NCBI GenBank assembly: GCA_035048815.1 | Contig: JAUCBN010000034.1 | Span: forward strand, 14,238,737-14,302,736 | Direction: 5' to 3' | Source of the DNA: Abelmoschus esculentus | Lineage: Eukaryota; Streptophyta; Magnoliopsida; Malvales; Malvaceae | Length of the DNA: 64,000 nucleotides | Shown here: piece by piece, positions 25,891-39,000 of the stretch | How positions within the stretch are numbered: position 1 is the first letter of the stretch | Layout: every line of letters begins with the position of its first letter | Position numbers and translations under genes: made by a program | The notes under the pieces: generated by a model | Told to the model about the DNA's origin: nothing | Database searches by the model: none | Seen by the model: the letters and a program-made list of their open reading frames with translations, nothing else

Positions 25891-28010
25891 TCACATGTCA
25901 ATGATATATTTGTTCCTGTAGGTGGAAAGCAAAGACACATATCAATGGGACGAAAAATTAATTAGCATATAATAAATAAGCTAAGGCTTGTAAATTATGA
26001 CAGATTATGAACATGGCATACTATTGTAAAAGCAAACACTGAAAACAGCTGTGATACTAACGTTTCGTATTTGAGGTATTGATCAACTGTTAGAGGTTTA
26101 GGGCCACCAAACCAGTTAATCATAAAGATGTCTTCGATCAACAATTTGAAAATCCGGAAATCATGACCCTTCGGCCACCCTGTACAGTCCAACCAGTGCA
26201 GACATGGTAAGTAGAATAAAGATAAGTTACTCGGACTTGAGTTTATTGTTGAATATTGTCATATTCATATCTAGATATTGTGGTAAGAACAATTAGTTGG
26301 GATAAGATTTACCTTTCATCTCTGGATGCTTTGTGAACAGCGCAGTTTGAGCAAATTCGGCCTCTTTGGAGTTTGCTTCAAGTAGTACCAACTAAAACAC
26401 CATATGGCACCATCAAATTAGCTTAAAAATCATTACAAATGTCATTCTGTTCTGTTTATTCTTTCTTTTTATCCATCTAATGGTTTTAGTAGTAAAAAGG
26501 GTAACTTATCATGTGGATTGGATTAACGTATAGAATTTGATCTTTATAAATACATGAGTGAACCAAACCAAAGAACTAGAAGAAGCTCAGTGATGAAAGA
26601 AAACTGGATTTAGCAATGTACCTTTCCCGTGAGTGTGATTTTTGCACACGAAGGGCTTTCTGGGTCAGCATTGCCACAAGTTCCAAGCGGATACTCACTG
26701 ACTGTAAGTGAGGACCGCCGGTCCTTTAAAGCATTTCTTGCCGTTGGATCAAGGGTTGTCAAATAGAAATATGGGACACCGGTACTTTTTCCGGGTACCC
26801 CATCACTAAACGAAACAACATTCCTGCAGAACATGTTAACGTTCTTGACATATCCATACAAGTATCTTTGTTTTGTATATGAGTGTTTATTACAAAAACG
26901 AGAAACCTACTGTGTAATTGTGAATCATGACACTGAAAATATGCATCTCAAAGAGAATGAAGATAAAACACCAATGTGAACTTTCAATGAATGGTACATA
27001 AACTACATGTCAATGTCGGGACTCCGGATTAAAAAGCATTTTTAAGCTTTCTTAATGATCCATGTTGGTTAATTGTAAACAAAATGCTCCTAAAACTCTG
27101 AAAGCAGTAACAAGGTCTTATCAAACTCCAATCTATACCAGAAAAACCAGAGATTTTAAATAAGCTTCGGATCATCCAAGATCATTTTTCTTTCTTTACT
27201 AATCTTGTAAACAAACCAAAATAATAAATGCCTATGTTACTCCGACTCTTCATTTTCATTGAAGTAGCCGTCTCCGCATATATTCAACACGGGCAAATAA
27301 CACCTTCCACAGATATATTATATATACATATGCATATATCCGACACTCACTCCGAATCCAAATAACACATGTTACCACCACAGGTCCCAAATCCAAGCAT
27401 AAGCCGAAGGAAGGAACATAATTGCATTGAGCATGAGAAAAACTTACCCAAATGGTGCCCCTTCCAATTCAATTGATATTGTACTGCAAAATTAAAAATT
27501 ACAAATAAGTCAAACCAAAAACACAAGTGTTTTCACAATTCACAGCTAAAATAACAATATGTTATCAATGGAACAACATAGACCAATAGGTAATTATAGA
27601 ACAAGCTCCAATACCAAAACATCATACAATCAACAGTTCCTAATTTCCACAAGACGAAAAGAAGAAGTCAAAGCTTCATCTTTTGAGAGCTGAGATCCAA
27701 AATTCAACAGTAGCAATCAATTAAAAAACAAGGATACAAAACACAGAAGCAAAATTACAAATTGCAATCCCAAGACAAGAATCAGACTAGCAATTGTTCG
27801 TAATAACGATGAAAAGTACAAGAATTGTTAAAGAGAAAAAAAAATTTACTTTAAAATCCCCCATGAATTCTGAGACACCAACCAACGAGCATAGGCAGCT
27901 GCAGCATCTCTATCAGGTTTTGAGTCAGCCAATAACCTTCCATCGACACACCCTTGAAAACCCAGAAAAAACAAGACCAAAAAAGAGTAAAAGATGCCTT
28001 GGTTTTCCAT
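25891..28010 (-). CDS. CREG-like protein (FMN-binding split-barrel fold), 6 exons
   Basis: Homologue of CREG, a secreted or lysosome/vacuole-type glycoprotein with a pyridoxamine-5'-phosphate-oxidase-like split barrel; enzymatic activity is doubtful in this family. Exons on the minus strand: 28010-27850, 27483-27448, 26823-26622, 26391-26313, 26179-26062 and 25915-25891. Phases agree and give 206 residues, the usual length. A signal peptide covers about residues 1-24. Family motifs follow: RWLVSQNSWGIL, NVVSFSDGVPGKSTG, PYFYLTTLDPTARN, SEYPLGTCGNADPESPSCAK and WPKGHDFRIFKLLIEDIFMI. The last exon encodes only NKYIIDM and a stop; its choice is inferred from phase and a CTACAG acceptor. Intron 2 carries a foldback repeat. 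Confidence 0.9.
27232..27370. repeat. Foldback repeat copy in intron 2 of the CREG-like gene
   Basis: Left end CTATGTTACTCCGACTC. The middle has AACACGGGC and ATCCGACAC, and the right end is CCGAATCCAAATAACACATG, a decayed inverse of the left end. Same family as 63148-63213. Confidence 0.55.
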
Positions 28011-29896
28011 GTTTTCTGTTTGCTGACAGAAGGAGATGGATATGAAGTCGACTCGAGACTCCAGAGTATCTGTATTTCAATAAAAAGTTGGATAAACTAC
28101 ATAAATAGTCCCTGATTATGAATTATTTTTTTGTTGAGTCTTTAGATTATGAGAAACTATAAAAATATTATCAATTAATCGCAATTAATAAATTAATTTA
28201 ATTTTAATAAAAATAAACAGTTAATTACACATCAATTAATAAAATTTGTATAAAAATATATTTAACTCTTAATATTTATATATTTTAATTTGAACTTAAA
28301 CTTAAAATTTTAGTCCTTAATATTCAGATATTATAACAATACAATCCCTTAAATCCTCAACTTTTATCTTCTTTCTCTCTAAATAAGGGAAGAATATATA
28401 ATTGAGTGATTATCAATGTATTTTATCCTTATAATAATTTAGAAAGGGTAAAATTTTGATCCGCGTACTTTATAAATTTAAATTTAAAATTTTTAGCCCT
28501 AAACTCTAAATCTTATATTTAAATCCTAACATTACCCTTAAATTATAAATATTAAAATCAAAATCACTAAATTTTAAACCCTAAATAAAACTCATACCCA
28601 AAACTAAAATCCTAATAAAAGATAGTGATGTTTTAATTAGGAGTATGTATAATTAACCGTAACAATTAATTGTAATCATTAATCGATATAATTGTTATAT
28701 TTTATAAGTTAATTAACTAAATCGTTAAAATTAAATAATTTCAATTAATCAGACTATTAAAAATAAAGGTTAATAATTACGAGTACGAGTACGAATTTTG
28801 TCTAAGTTAACCTATATGTTAATTGTTATTACATTATATATATTTAAAATATAAAATAATTTTTTACACTTCGATGGTTAACCTATATGTTAATTGTTAT
28901 TACATTATATATATTTAAAATATAAAATAATTTTTTACACTTCGATAGTGATTTTTATGTCTTGAATTTTATTGGTGTATTGTTACAATGTCATGCGCTG
29001 ATTTTTTTGAACTTTAAAATATTATGAAATTTGTGTGTTTTGTTTGTTAAAACTTTATAATATATAAGTATATTTTAATTATGTCGTAACTGATTAAAAT
29101 ATATTTATTTAATTATTTTTATAAATATTTTAATATATTATTTATCATAAAAGTAATTATATTATTCTATAAAAGATAATGAACATGTGATAAAAAATTA
29201 TAATAAGTTATTGATTCACCTATAACCGAATCATTAATTAATTGTTAAAGTTAATCATTATATAATAGTTATATTATCGTTAAATAAAATTTAATGATCG
29301 TTATAATAATTAACCGACTATTTAGGTGAGAACATTTGTTGGTTTGACACTATTACAACATATGAGATTATAAAGTATGTTTAAATGTATTTGTCTTCCA
29401 TTTTAATTTAAAAAGTTAATATTGTTAAAAGAAATATAAAATAGTAAAAATATTCTCATGGAGAGATACGTGTAATTTTAAGATAGCATGCTTAAAAATT
29501 AAATCAATGAAATTAGTAAATTACTATTATTTTTCAATAATTGAAAATTTTTAAAATTTATTAAACAAACCTATTGGGCTTTATAAATGTGTCCAACATC
29601 CCAGTTTGGGTCAGACCAGATCCGTAACAAATGAAAGTTCGTAAACAACATTTTTCTTCCTTTTTTGGTTGAAATTCTCGAATAAAAAGAATTTAGAGAA
29701 CAGTCTCTCGCATCAACACTAAACATGAAACAGCATTTTATTGATTAAAAAGAATCAGAGAAATAGTGTAAATAAAATAAATATTTAAGGAAATGGGTAT
29801 GTCATCATTATTTAGTAGAATAAATATTCACCTTCCCAATCTTGATGTTTCAGGCTGTTTTTGCAGATTTGAAACACACAAGCACATAGATCTCCA
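28011..29896. other. AT-rich spacer with a tandem duplication
   Basis: Holds the CREG-like promoter, ACCCTAAA-type words at about 28480-28620, and a 71-bp unit present twice in near-perfect tandem. No coding region was recognised. Confidence 0.5.
28806..28947. repeat. 71-bp tandem duplication
   Basis: The unit from GTTAACCTATATG to CACTTCGATG at 28806-28876 recurs at 28877-28947 with essentially no change except at the final junction, so the duplication is recent. Confidence 0.9.
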
Positions 29897-30178
29897 TTCG
29901 AGTTCCTTCATCACCTTGGCTTCAAGGATGCCATAAGGGAGAAAACGTCAGAGACACTCATAAACTCAACAACTACCTTGGCTTCAAGGACTGGGGATTA
30001 TGTTAATGCTGAGATAAAGGTTAGCTTTGAAAGTGGTGATCATGGAGATGGGTCCTCTTTGGACGGACCCGGTGGAATCTTGGCTCATGCTTTTTCACCG
30101 ACTAATGGGAATACGTTCCATTCCGATGCAGATGAAGACTGGTCCGTGATTGCAGAGCCTGCTGCATATCATTTGTAG
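29897..30178 (+). pseudogene. Matrix metalloproteinase fragment
   Basis: Pieces of a plant matrix metalloproteinase in two frames. FEFLHHL is followed, after a shift, by LQGCHKGENV (the peptidoglycan-binding-like propeptide start). Next comes a jump past the rest of the propeptide and the cysteine switch, then VNAEIKVSFESGDHGDG and SLDGPGGILAHAF from the catalytic domain. The zinc-binding helix (HExGHxxGxxH) and everything beyond are missing; a TAG ends the frame. It is therefore an internally deleted, 3'-truncated relic. The parent gene is not in this window. Confidence 0.75.
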
Positions 30179-30659
30179 ACTCGGGCATTGCATGAAAAGT
30201 GTATAGCTTCTAGGTTTAGGGCACAGTTCTATTCATGTATCCCATTTTCAGCCTTGGAGAAAGCAAGGGTTTGCATGGGGATGATATTCAAGGAATCAAA
30301 GATTTATATAACCTGTGAAGAATTAGTATACGTAGATGGGGAATTACTATGGCGATGGATTACGTAATTTCTCATTATATTAGTATCGCTTGTTTTTGTT
30401 TGTCATGCATTATTTTTTAATTAAATTTATGAAGATATTTTAACGAGACATTTAATAATATAAACCTATTCTTTATATTTATCGAGTAAAGCCTTACCTT
30501 TTAAAATTGTACGTAGCCATTTGAGCTCAAATTCTCACCTGTATACACCTCGGTTTATCTTGTAGACTTGAAGAAACCATCTCCAGTCCAAACCCTCTTT
30601 GCAAGCAACAATCAATGAAAAATGTGGTCACGAATCTCAACAACAGCTTGCAACAGAAT

Positions 30660-31212
30660 GTAACTCTGATGGGAAATGGGTTGGGCGGGTGCGGATACCC
30701 TCTCCTTTATATCTATATCTATTTAAAAAATTTATATCTACCATCTACCCATCACCCACGGTGGGTACAATTTTTAAATCCACACCCGCCCACGTGGGTA
30801 TATTCTTAAATTCATCCCCACACCCACCATTCAAAACGTATCCGCTTATTACAAACAACTACTAATATCGGATTATGTAAAAATAAATCATAGACTTTTA
30901 TAAAAAAAAAAGTAAAATTTTACGTACTTTATTCACTGATTAAGTGTATATAATATATTTACACCTATATAAATTTAATTACATCTAACTAACTAACGAT
31001 AAGTAATTTAACTAAAACATATTTTTACCGATATAAATTCTACTTAACTATAACTAACTAATATATATAACTAATTAACTCAGCTAAAACATATTTAAAG
31101 TTTTATAAATTTTACTTATTCACACATTATAAATTCTCAACCTAATTAATTCAAGCACGATCATAGATCATCAATTTTTCAAACTAAATTAATTGAATTC
31201 AAAGTCTACAGG
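30660..31212. repeat. Left part of an older repeat split by an LTR insertion
   Basis: Starts with GGGTTGGGCGGGTGCGGATACC and contains CCCACGGTGGG and CACCCGCCCACGTGGG words unlike the AT-rich surroundings. Similar words (GGTGGATAC, GATGCGGTACGG, TACCCATC) resume at 35290-35440 on the far side of the 3.97-kb insert. The family is unknown to me. Confidence 0.4.
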
Positions 31213-33089
31213 TGTAACACCCCTAAAACCGGGACGATATAATAATTCGAATAAAACGAAAGTTAAATTAAATTATAAGTTAAGTGAATCATGTGATAAT
31301 GTGATTAAGAATAAGGGAATTAATTGAATTAAATGAGGAATGTGGAGGTTGCATGGTAATTGTAAGGATTCTCTAAACTACCCCTAGTAGTAAATTAAGG
31401 CAAGATATGTTATTAAGGGTAAAACGGTCTTTTTGCACATATTATTGATCAAACAAAAACCAACCCATGCTTCTTCTTCCTCCCTCATTCACGGCAATAT
31501 CAAAAAAATAGAGAAGAGAGAGAGTTCAATGGGAACTTAAGGTTGGAAGCTTGGAAACCTATGCATGATTGAGCCTTTGGTTTAGAAATTCAAGCTTAAA
31601 TACCTTAGTAAGTTCATTTTTCCCTAAACTGAAATTTTAGGGTTTTAGAAGTTTGGGGTTTTGATTATTTAATGGTAATTTCAAGTTAATTAGGTTGATA
31701 GAAGCCTAATTTAAAGGTTATGTTTGTTTGGGTTTGGCTTTGAAAGCATGAATATTGAGTTAAGAAGCTTGAATTTGGGGTTTCGTGAATACATTATATG
31801 TGTTAATTGATTTGATATGTTGATGAAAAAGGGGATAAATTGATGTTGATTTTGTGATTGAGGTGCTGGAAATTTTAGGAATGAGATCAATTAGAAATTG
31901 AAAGTATGAGTTGAGAATTAACCGAAAATACTTAGAAAGGCTATTCCGAGTAGCCATCTTCGAAAAATTCCCTAGGCCACGTTTGGAGGATTTAGGAGCT
32001 GAAATTTTGCAGTATTATACTCTTGTATACCTAGTTTAAGGTAAAATTTACGGAACCTCAATCCGAGTTCGGTAGAAAAAGTTATAAGCTTCTCCGTAGG
32101 GCTGCTCGAGCAGTCCCGAGAATCCGGACAGGTCTGATCCGAATGAATTCTGGTACTGATTGGCCATGAATTAAAATGTGAGGTCAATTTATCCTTGAAT
32201 AGGATTCTCTTAGCTTTCCAAAGAGGTATAATAAGCTCGATTCGGACATGTGACCTAGGAGATACGATCAAATTACGAAAGGGTAGCAAAACTGTTTTTA
32301 ATGAATAAATGTACATGCTTATATTAGTTAAAGCTTAAGATCACTTGAGTTAAGTGATTATGATGTGTTGTAATAAATATATATTTGTATATGGAATTAC
32401 TAGATAATCAAAGAGAAGAAAATATCGAAGAAGAGGAGAGACTCGAGCAAACTCAGAAGAAGGGCAAAGGAGTCGCGATCTACAATCCTTGATTTAGCTT
32501 GGAGAAATTGTGAGTGTGGCAAACCTTGGGGTTAGGACCCTCCTAACCATCTTTGTATTATTCGATTTATTTGTATTGAAACCGGACTAATGAAATATTT
32601 GGTAATTTGGGAAGGAGGATTAAATGTTAATAACTTGTGTGATGCCATGTGATAGTGCTAGATGTTAGACTAGCTTAGAACATTTGCATAGCTCGGAAAT
32701 GCCGAGGTAAGTAATGACACGCGGCTTCGGATGCCAGGTACGTGAGTCATGCATGAGTCATGTTTAGATTGGTTTGAATATTCGAATTGAAGCATGATAC
32801 GTATGATTTGATATGATAGCATGACATAAGCTTTTGAATTGTTAGCATAATACATGCTTCTGATATGTTAATACGATATATGCTTTGGATATGCTAGCAT
32901 GATGTATAAGCTTTTGTAATGATAGTTGATGAAATTGCATTGGATATTGGCATGATATGGACATCCTACGAGATAAGAAACCTGCTTGATACAAATGGAA
33001 AGATTAAATGCATCGGAAACTCTGATTGAGCCTTGGTCGATAGTTGGTCATAGGTAGTAAGGCATGCCCAGGGTTTGAGCTCATTTGTT

Positions 33090-33250
33090 AGTTTGCCCAG
33101 TACTTCGGTACTTTTGTTTAGTACTTCGGTACTTCTGTTGGTACTATGGGTACCTTTGTTGGTGGTTAGTCACCATTTGTAGATACCGTGTGTATCTTTT
33201 GTTAGTGCCTTCGTGACACTTCTGTCAGTACCTTTGTGGTACTTCTGATG
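33090..33250. repeat. Short degenerate tandem repeats inside the solo LTR
   Basis: Iterations of GTACTTCGGTACTT and GTACCTTTGTTGGT with drift. A related tract of ATTGAGCATCCGA.ATTGATATTGCT units follows at about 33325-33560. Confidence 0.7.
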
Positions 33251-34429
33251 ACCCGCTTACCTAGTCAAACTGCACCAAGGCATCATTTGTAACTAATTCG
33301 AAAGATTAAAATTATAACATTGTTATTGAGTATCCGAAATTGATATTGCTATTGAGCATCCAAAATTGATATTGCTATTGAGCATCCGATAATGATATTG
33401 CCATGAGCATTTGACATGTTATTATCATTGTGCATCCGATATTTGTATTGCTATGAGCATTTAATATGATATTATTATTGATCATTTGGAAATGATATGG
33501 TTATGAGCCTTTGATATGAGGTTGCCATTGAGCATATGAGCATGAAATTGTCATCGAGCATATAGTTTGCGAATTCGATTAGCATGCTAGTGACATGATC
33601 CATGAAAATGAATTAAGCATGAAAAGCATGATACTCTTCACACATACGATTGTAATGTAGTATAAACATGATGGTTTGTTAAATTGGAGTATGCCATGTT
33701 GATATGTGTTTGGTGTTTAATTGGTTAGACTTAGGGCTGCCTCACTAAGTACTTCGTAAGTACTTACCACCTTTGTTTCCTCCTTCCCAAATAACAGGTT
33801 ATCGGACTAAGGGGTTAGATCAGCTTTAATCGCGAGCAAGGACACCAAGCAAGCCCAAGTATGGTATTTTGTACTTTTGTAACTCCTAGCTTATGGTGGC
33901 ATAGAGAGCATGCTTAGAATTGTCCATGCATTTTGGTATTTTGATCATGATTTATACATAGATAATCATTTGAATATTCGGTATGTAAGCCATAAGGCAA
34001 GGTAATTGTAATAGGCTAGTCTTATATGTTTTGGAGATTGATCTATGATATGATTACATCGACCTTGTATGAAGCATGCAATATGTAAACTATGGAATTG
34101 GTAGGAGAATCCTTAGGACCACATTATACATACATATTTGTATATGTTAGTCACATAGTGAAAAGTAAGTCATAAGGGTAACTAAGTTGTTAGAGGGCAT
34201 ATGGTGGTATGGATGGCCCTTGTTAGAAATTATAGCTTCGGTATGTTGAAGGTCCATGAATGATCAAATTTAATAATGGTTGGGCTGGATGTTAGAATTG
34301 GTAAGTGAATGATGCTACTTAAACATGTTGAACATTGCCCCTTATGGTTTAGGAATGGTTTAGACCATATAGGTGGTCTTTTGGTAGAGTCTAAGTGTTT
34401 AAAAAGATAGAAATCTGGAAATTGGGAGT

Positions 34430-34860
34430 GGGTATCGATACCTCCTTTGACAGTAACGAAATGGCATCGAAGCATGGTTCGATGCCAAGCTTCATTTAAG
34501 AACTCCCTGGTTCGATGCCAGTATCGAGCCAGACTACTTTAGCCTTAAGCCATTGAGTCCTAAGAGTAGACTAGCATCGATACCTGGTTCGATACTGGGT
34601 CTTCCAGTAATGAAATGGCATCGATGCCAGTATCGAACCAGGCTACTTAACTTAGTCAACGAGTCAACAAGAAGGTCCAGCATCGAAACATGGTTCGATA
34701 CTGGGACTTCCAATAACGAAATTGCATCGATACCTGTTTCGAACCAGGCTCCCTAGCCTCGGTCAATGGGTCAACACAGTTGACCTGTATCGAACTAGGG
34801 TTCGATACCTCTGTTCCGATACCCCTCTATAGGGTGTATCGATATCCCTAGTTAATTTTG
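34430..34860. repeat. Degenerate tandem repeats with ATCGATACC cores
   Basis: About three to four units of roughly 120-130 bp. Each carries GCATCGATACC or GCATCGAAACATGGTTCGAT, CCAGTAACGAAATGGCATCGA and TATCGAACCAGGCTAC. They lie near the right end of the 3.97-kb element and cause spurious open frames. Confidence 0.7.
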
Positions 34861-35819
34861 GTTCAACTTGAAAATGGAAATTGGCTTGATCATTAAGAAT
34901 GTGTTAATGATAATTAAATGAATGAAATTTGGCTAGAGGTGTAGATTAAACTAGATTGAAATCAAAATTTATAAATGTATGGAACTTAAGAAATCGAATT
35001 GGTAAACTGTACAAATATGAAAAAGTTTTAAATTATCCTCAAATTTGATAAGTGTTACAAGAGTTTGGTTCGTAAAGTTTTACCAATGAATAAATGTCTT
35101 ACAATTGAATACAAGTTCAGTTTATCTATGAGTTAAAATGTCCGGTCGACACCTCCGTCTCCTAACCCAGGGCGAGGGTGTCACAACAGGCTTAAGGATT
35201 AACATAGATTTTAAAACAAATTAATATCTTAATACATAAAATATTATAATAAAAGGCGTAATCAAAGTGTATAAATAGAAATGATTCAAAATTCATATGA
35301 TAGGTGGATACAGAACGGGTGGATATGATGTGGGAAGGTCTTAAACCCATCATTTACCCATTAACCACTAAATTCATATCCATCCCCACTCCAACTGATG
35401 CGGATGCGGTACGGAATCTATAAAACTGTACCCATCTATCATCACTAAACTCTCCTCTGTATTCGACCAATCCGAATCAATCGATCTTTAGTAGGAACCT
35501 GTTTACAGTAGCTGTCCACAAAATTATAAATTATAATTTTTTTAAATAACTCTTATTCAAGGCAAAAAAAAAATTTAAATTAATTAAATTTAGGGTAAAT
35601 TACTCTTAAAATCTTAAAATCATTTAGTCATAACTTTTTATAACATCTCATTTTCGAAAAAAATATAAATAAATTAGTCAATTAAAATATTATTATAAAT
35701 ATGTTATGTGGTTAAATTAAATGTTGTAATCTAACATGATATAATATAATTTTTATCCTCAAAATTTATATTTTTATAAAAATAATATAATATTTCACAA
35801 AAAAAAACAAAGATTAAAT

Positions 35820-36058
35820 TGTTGTGAATAAAATAAAGAACAAGAATAAAATAGAAGAATAAAGATGAGAGACAAAAGGGAGAGAGATTTTATTATATTC
35901 TCAAAGTAGGGGTTGTGTACAATGCTATGCCAAAAGTCTATATTTATAGGCATAAGATGGAAACCCTAATTTCAATGGGTATTAAACCCTAATACTAAAG
36001 CCCATTAAAGTTTAACTTAATATATGGATATCCACCATAAATAAATATATTTATAACA
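35820..36058 (-). repeat. Copia 3' LTR (239 bp)
   Basis: TGTTGTGAATAAAATAAAG...TTTATAACA on the plus strand. Identical to the partner at 40990-41228 except A for G in the first 15 bases. Confidence 0.95.
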
Positions 36059-39000
36059 CTCCCCCTTGGATATCCATGAAGATAATGTGCCTTGTTAAAA
36101 CCTTACTAAGATAAAAAACCTGTGGAAAAAAAAATTCTTAGTGAAGGAAAAAGAGTACACACATCTTTGATACGCATAACATGTTGCCTCATTAAAAACC
36201 TTACCAGGAAAACCCATTGGGACAAAACCTCGATTAAGGGAAAAAGAGTGCAACGCGTATTTACTCTCCCTCATGAAAATATCACATAAGACCTTTGAAT
36301 CTTCATAATTCAATATTGAATACAATCTTCAAATGTTGAAGTAGATCATGCACTAGTGGATAAATCTTCCAAATCATTGCTTGAAATGATTCATTGAATA
36401 TTATTCATCTGAAAATCATGAGGGACGAAACTTGAAGAAATATGTTTCGTTTTTATCATATTTGATATATCCACCTTGAGATATAAATTTTGTATTATCT
36501 CTGTACAAGATAACTTGCATCTTATCTTGTAAAAAACATTCACATATCTTCAGGATATGTTTAGCCAAACACGGCTTTGCCTCTTGCATAACAATTATTT
36601 AAAGGTAATGATCTCGTAGCACTTAAATAATATTTCTGGACCAGCTAAGATACGATGCTTCCAGATCAAAAAAAATGTGTATATTGTGCTTTAGACTAAA
36701 AATATCATTACCCTTTTCGTGATGCGAAAAATCTTTGTTTACAGTAAGAGACTTAACAACAACCATAAAGGTGATAAATAGATATGCGTTATGCATGTAA
36801 AGTCTCTTTCAATATTTTTCTGTATGTCGATAGATGCACAAGGATTTAAGGAGGTCTCTTCACGAGTCTCAACGATATTCAAATCATCGACATACACAAT
36901 CAATAAAAATTCAGAGCTAAATCTCTTAATAAAAATGCTCGGGGAAATAATTCATATAGCATTATGCTAATAAGTATTCAATGAGGCGATCGTATCAAAT
37001 ACGCCTAAATTGTTTCAAGCCATAAAAAGATATATTCAATATGATTGAATAATGTTCTCGAGAACTTGAATGAACTGCTTATGGCAATCTAAATCTTTCC
37101 GGAAGTTTCATGTAAATATTACTATCAAGAGGCTCATTCAAATAGGATGTAACAACACCCATTAGGCAGAAACCGAGTAATTTTATTTATTGCCAGACTG
37201 ATCAAAATCTAAAAGTAGTTGCATCCACCACCGAGAAATATATTTTCCTCATAATCAATTTCATGTCTTTGTGAGAATCCTTGTGCAACCAAATGAGCTT
37301 ATATCTCATGATTTCCCCTTTTGATTTCTCTTTCTCACGAAGGCTCGTTTATATCCACGAGCTTTACACATTTCAATGTACGGGCTATAGGCCCAAATAC
37401 TTCTCTTTTCACAAGAGATTTTAGTTTCGCCTCAATTGCCTTTTTTCATGTTGGCCAATCATTTCTTTGTTTACATTGCCCAATTGACAATGATTCATGA
37501 TCCACATCATCAAATAAAATCTCTAGTGCTATATTGCATGCAAATATATTAACGACGTCGATTTAATTTCAGTTCCACTTATTACCATACATGACATAAT
37601 CTATTGAGATCTCTTTATTATCAGGTATTTGAGTCATGTCAATGTCTCTGTTGGAGACCATTTAATCTCTTCTAGAGATTTTCATAATCATTGATTCCTC
37701 GATCAGACCATCATAAAATATAGCTCCTTTTCTTTTTCGAGGATCTCTTATCTTTGGAACTTACTTGTCTATTACGCTTTAAGCGTAAGTTAGACCCATT
37801 AGCAACTAGAGTTTGTCCTTCCATGACATCAAATTTAATCAGAGCATTCATAGCTGGTATACGTGACTTAGTCACTCTTTTAGGGTCAACAAAATCATCT
37901 GGCAATTGATTTGCTAAATGAATTATCCTTTGAACTTATAGTTCACATTGTGTAGTACGTGGATCAAAATGAGAAAAATGATAATTCATTCTAACTTATT
38001 TCTTTCCCCAACTATTTATTTTCTCCCCCTAATGTTGGGTAAACTGACTCATTAAAATGATAGTTAGTAAATCGGATTGTAAATAAATCCCCTATCAGAA
38101 GCTCTTATATGTATTCCCAACAAAACTCATCTTTATGCGTTGTGGTGGAGCAATTAGAACATATATCGCACACACAAAAACAAATCTAAGATGAGAAATA
38201 TTTGGTTCCTGACCAAAAACCATTTGTAATGGGGAGAACTTATGATCATTTGTTGGCTTGATGCGAATTTGTGATACTACATGTAAAATTACATGTCATC
38301 AACATTATCAAGACTGATTGTCTTTAGAAAATAATCTGGAAAATGTGCTCGTAATTTTATCAACTGAGCAAGTAGCCTCGCAAACACCAAGTTGCGGGTT
38401 AATAACAAGGATACACATAACCATCTAGTTGATGCATCGATAAAAATCATAAAATATCTAGATGGATTTTTAGAAAAGGTGTATGGGCCCATATATATCA
38501 CCTTGTATCCGTTCCAGAAAATTAATAACACTTTATTTTAGATGTTGATGATTGTATAATCAAATTGCTTTCATAGCAAGTATCACGTGAAATATAACCA
38601 TGAAGAAAATCTTAGTTCTTCAATAAATGACCACATGAAAGTGTCAACCAATTTTCGCATCATAATTGAACCGGGATGGTCTAACCGGTCATGCCAAATA
38701 AAATTATCAGTAAACATATTGTTTACAATAGCACGAGCTTCAACTTGTACTAATTCTTATGTAGTACAATATGGATGACAGTGCATGTAATTTTGCCAAG
38801 ATTTCCTTATACTCGTAATATTGAGATAGTCAGCATCCCTTGACTAATATTCTCAATATACTTCTGTAAATATCTTTAAAATTCAATAAGTCTCTTTGCG
38901 ACTTTGACGTGCATAATACACTGTAAATATGAGATAAAGTCTCATTTGGCAATAACATATTTGCTCAACGGGCATAATGCACTGTAAATATGAGATAAAG

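Larger units (their letters stand above)
31213..35185. mobile_element. Solo LTR or LARD, 3,973 bp, with perfect TSD
   Basis: The left end TGTAACACCCC and right end GGGTGTCACA have TG...CA termini with imperfect inverted ends. ACAGG lies directly on both sides (31208-31212 and 35186-35190), a perfect 5-bp target duplication. No second copy of the terminal sequence occurs inside, and no gag-pol motif is visible, so it is either a very long solo LTR (the ends look like Ty3/gypsy chromovirus LTRs) or a large non-coding derivative. It contains several internal tandem repeat tracts, listed separately. Confidence 0.75.

Noticed and set aside
28480..28620. ACCCTAAA-like words suggesting an interstitial telomere tract
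   Set aside because: Words are irregular and scattered among AT-rich sequence; no uninterrupted heptamer array is present.
34553..34756. 67-codon plus-strand frame in the 3.97-kb element
   Set aside because: It is produced by the ATCGATACC tandem repeat tract and has no protein signature.
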